Both the position numbers and the translations under genes were made by a program. Below, piece by piece: positions 61,793-64,000 of a stretch of 64,000 nt of DNA (positions are counted from its first letter, which is position 1; each line of letters starts with the position of its first letter). The stretch comes from Chloroflexota bacterium (GTDB lineage Bacteria; Chloroflexota; Anaerolineae; Aggregatilineales; Phototrophicaceae). A model generated the notes under the pieces. The model worked only from the letters and a program-made list of their open reading frames with translations. It was not told the DNA's origin and made no database searches. The stretch covers positions 114,927 to 178,926 of the forward strand of contig JAIUNI010000004.1 of NCBI GenBank assembly GCA_020161935.1. Direction: 5' to 3'.

Positions 61793-62448
61793 TTTTGTCC
61801 TCCCTCGCTTAAAGTGATCAGCCCTCGCGTCACCGCAGCAGTCACAGCCTCAGTACGTGTCGCTACATGCAGCTTTTGATAAATATTTTGGAGGTGTCCC
61901 TGCACAGTTCTATCGGAGATAAACAAGTCTTTAGCGATCTGTTTATTCGTCAAGCCGCGTGCCGCATGGCTGAGAATTTCGATCTCACGATCTGTCATTC
62001 CCTCAATCAGTGCCGAGTTACTTTGCCCATATTGAGCTGCTTTTGCCATGATCTCAGCATTGAATGCAGTTCGACCTACCGCCACATCTTGTAGCGCCCG
62101 AAATAACTCTGTAAATTCAGCAGTCTTCAAGACGAAACCGTCAGCGCCTGCATCGAGCAGCGCGTGAACGTAGGTTGGGTCATCATAGGCAGTAAGTACC
62201 AATACACGCACTTGATCGTTTTCATGGCGGATACGGCGCGTCGCCTCAACCCCAGTAAGTTCTGGCATATGGATGTCCATCACTACCACGTCAGGTCGTA
62301 ATTCACGCGCCAGTTTAACGGCTTCAACGCCAGTTGTGGCCTCGCCGACAATTTCAATGCCCATACTTTCTAGATACATACGTGTACCTTGTCGAACAAT
62401 TTTGTGGTCTTCTGCCAACATAACACGCATAGTTCCACTATTTCCCAT
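61789..62448 (-). CDS. NarL/FixJ-family response regulator
   Basis: A 219-residue response regulator with receiver and LuxR-type DNA-binding domains. Phosphoacceptor Asp is in DVVVMDIHMPELTGVEA, conserved Thr in VLVLTAYDDP and Lys in GFVLKTAEF. The C-terminal HTH is LTNKQIAKDLFISDRTVQGH. It overlaps the cognate YHS-tailed kinase gene by four bases, so the two form a pair. Start may be ATG 62448 or the internal ATG at 62430; neither has a strong ribosome site. Target genes are unknown; no obvious metal gene is in the window on this side. Confidence 0.93.
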   Translation of the reverse strand: MGNSGTMRVMLAEDHKIVRQGTRMYLESMGIEIVGEATTGVEAVKLARELRPDVVVMDIHMPELTGVEATRRIRHENDQVRVLVLTAYDDPTYVHALLDAGADGFVLKTAEFTELFRALQDVAVGRTAFNAEIMAKAAQYGQSNSALIEGMTDREIEILSHAARGLTNKQIAKDLFISDRTVQGHLQNIYQKLHVATRTEAVTAAVTRGLITLSEGGQN

Positions 62449-62454
62449 GATAAG

Positions 62455-64000
62455 TCAGTTAATTTTCTTGAACTGGTATATGCCACAACCTGACTCGACC
62501 CCAGGTCCAATCTGTGACGTGTTTACTTGTAGATAATCCGTAAGTGCAGGAACAATGTGGTCATCCGGCATTACAAGATAGCCTGCGCCCTCCTGTCGAA
62601 ATTGCTCAACATTGTCAGGAGTATACCAATCAGCAGGTAGACTCCAGCCATAGCGATGACTGTAAAAGAATATGTTTGGTTCTTGATAGTTATTTGGAGT
62701 GCCATTCTCATTAGCGACTGACTCAGTGCCTACTATGATGCGAGAATCTTCAGGTACAAGATAAGCAACCGATTTGGCGCATTCCGCAAGCGGTTGTGCT
62801 ACGGGAACTAATAGTTCGCTCCGATAAATTTGAATCGAAATTACCACTACAAAAGCAAGCGTGGCAATGCCCAACAAAATATATGGTGAGCGGATAAGTG
62901 AGCGGATTGAGAGCTGGTGTTTAAGCTGCTTAAACAACCAATCTAATCCTATTCCTACACCTATTGCTGCATATGGCAATGCATAAATGTGATACTGAAT
63001 TCCCCATTCCGCTTGTGCATAACGTGCCACAATCATGTAATAAATAGGAATTACAATGATCCCAAAAATCAGAAGCATTTGTTGCCGTTTACGAATTACT
63101 ACTCCTAGACCAATCAAAAATGGTATGATTCCTGCCGCTCCAAATATCCACTTTAAATCGAGACGTGCAAGGTTTAGATAAAAGCCGGGGCTCAGCCAAT
63201 AGCTAAAGTTTCCTAACTTGCTATCACCGCCTGAAATTACGCCAAAAGTATTCCCATATTCAAGATAAAGATTGCGGGCGTGCAAATACCACAGAATACC
63301 AGGAAGCAAAGTGCTGATAGCGAACAGCCATAAATCCCATCGCTTCAAGACTGCTAAACGATGGCGATTTAGGAGCAACAACAAAAAAATCAAACCTATG
63401 TGAATTGAAGTTGGTTTGACTAGAATCGCTAATGCCGTACTGGTAGCCGCCATCAGAAGTAACAATAAAGTTTCTTTTTCTAACCATCTGTCGAAAAAAT
63501 AAAGCGCGGTGATATAGAAAAAGAAAACGGTTGCCTCTGGCATAAATGCTACACTGTAGCGGATAGACAATGGTGATATGACCAAGAAAAAAAGTGCCCA
63601 TAGCCCAGCTTTTAATCCTGATAATCGACGAGCTAATAAATAAAAAAACGCAAAAGCACCAGTTGTGAACAAGAGTGACACTAATCGACCCAACCCAGCT
63701 TGTTCTCCAAACACTTTATACAATTTCGAAACAATAAACGGAAATAATTGAAATTCAGCTTCAACATAACCGGGACCTTTGCCGCCCCAGTCGATTTGTG
63801 GATATACAATATTGCCGCCGTCCATAAAATTATGTGCGATAGAAGCGGTATCGGCTTGTCGCCATGTATCGGTCACACTATAAGTAAGGGGCAAAAAGGT
63901 CAATGGAAGTCTGATGAGAATGCCAAACACAATAATTAATAGTACTGCGTAGCGCCGAAAAAACTGGGTAGTGGCTGTTGCCAGATTAGCAATATCACTT
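62455..64000 (-). CDS. Polytopic glycosyltransferase, family 39/ArnT-like (5' end beyond window)
   Basis: A membrane protein of more than 514 residues that transfers sugars from polyprenyl-phosphate donors, judged from the GT39/PMT-type plan: many membrane helices with an early luminal loop carrying TDTWRQADTASIAHNF (the acidic catalytic position), repeated hydrophobic helices, and a soluble C-terminal domain of about 120 residues. The frame stays open to base 64000 (reading FFRRYAVLLIIVFGILIR at its upstream side), so the gene starts outside the window; the GTG at 63930 is internal. AT-rich codons. The stop lies 6 bases before the response regulator start, so they may be co-transcribed. Confidence 0.82.
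   Translation of the reverse strand, partial: SDIANLATATTQFFRRYAVLLIIVFGILIRLPLTFLPLTYSVTDTWRQADTASIAHNFMDGGNIVYPQIDWGGKGPGYVEAEFQLFPFIVSKLYKVFGEQAGLGRLVSLLFTTGAFAFFYLLARRLSGLKAGLWALFFLVISPLSIRYSVAFMPEATVFFFYITALYFFDRWLEKETLLLLLMAATSTALAILVKPTSIHIGLIFLLLLLNRHRLAVLKRWDLWLFAISTLLPGILWYLHARNLYLEYGNTFGVISGGDSKLGNFSYWLSPGFYLNLARLDLKWIFGAAGIIPFLIGLGVVIRKRQQMLLIFGIIVIPIYYMIVARYAQAEWGIQYHIYALPYAAIGVGIGLDWLFKQLKHQLSIRSLIRSPYILLGIATLAFVVVISIQIYRSELLVPVAQPLAECAKSVAYLVPEDSRIIVGTESVANENGTPNNYQEPNIFFYSHRYGWSLPADWYTPDNVEQFRQEGAGYLVMPDDHIVPALTDYLQVNTSQIGPGVESGCGIYQFKKIN

Overview
The window looks like chromosomal DNA of an uncultured Chloroflexota bacterium, probably Anaerolineae. This is inferred from gene content and style, not from a marker gene. 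It has GC-rich, densely packed genes. Its ABC substrate-binding proteins carry Ala/Thr/Glu-rich linkers straight after the signal peptide. Solute transporters, LLM-class flavin oxidoreductases and SDR enzymes are abundant, and several families of short intergenic repeats recur. I saw no rRNA, tRNA, CRISPR array, transposase or integrase.

Layout. 0-5 kb: a truncated FAD oxidoreductase with an LLM oxidoreductase, a 1.2-kb repeat-filled gap, then an SDR gene divergent from a TetR regulator. 5-13 kb: a nucleoside-salvage locus, with an amidohydrolase and a nucleoside hydrolase divergent from a BMP-family (Nup-type) nucleoside ABC transporter; a perfect 19-bp dyad lies between the two arms. 13-21 kb: a stand-alone RarA/MgsA C-terminal-type protein, an M20 peptidase, a frameshifted small gene, a P450, a cyclic-nucleotide-binding protein, a methyltransferase, an HNH nuclease with a small partner, and a mannonate dehydratase plus sugar epimerase pair. 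21-31 kb: a zinc-type binding protein behind a nested dyad, a possible small RNA, a structured leader with a 22-codon peptide, and a branched-chain-amino-acid-type ABC system whose two permeases are fused. 31-43 kb: Hsp20, a lone HicB-like protein, a five-PAS sensor kinase overlapping a beta-propeller protein, PIG-L deacetylase, enolase, an XRE-SorC fusion regulator with a methyltransferase, and a BtrH-like protein. 43-54 kb: two orphan peptide-type permeases, an SDR, a GH26 glycosidase, a DinB-like protein, and a ribose-type sugar ABC operon with a clear promoter and a LacI-type operator, followed by its LacI regulator. 54-57.3 kb: a plasmid-like ParA-ParB-replication-protein module with a parS-like palindrome. 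57.8-64 kb: a pdxS-pdxT-pdxR vitamin B6 operon, then on the minus strand a glycosyltransferase (running off the window), a NarL-type response regulator and a histidine kinase with an unusual C-terminal YHS domain.

How the genes fit together. Most of the window is uptake and catabolism: nucleosides, amino acids, sugars, metals and peptides. Each uptake locus sits beside matching enzymes or its own regulator. DNA from roughly 48.7 kb onward, and the gene at 24.1-25.7 kb, is visibly AT-richer than the rest. At least six copies of a GTAG-footed hairpin repeat, mostly in head-on pairs, lie between genes and look like a REP/BIME family. The items most worth following are the YHS-tailed kinase, the XRE-SorC fusion, the plasmid-like module in a chromosomal setting, the GTAG hairpin family, and several strong unassigned palindromic operators.
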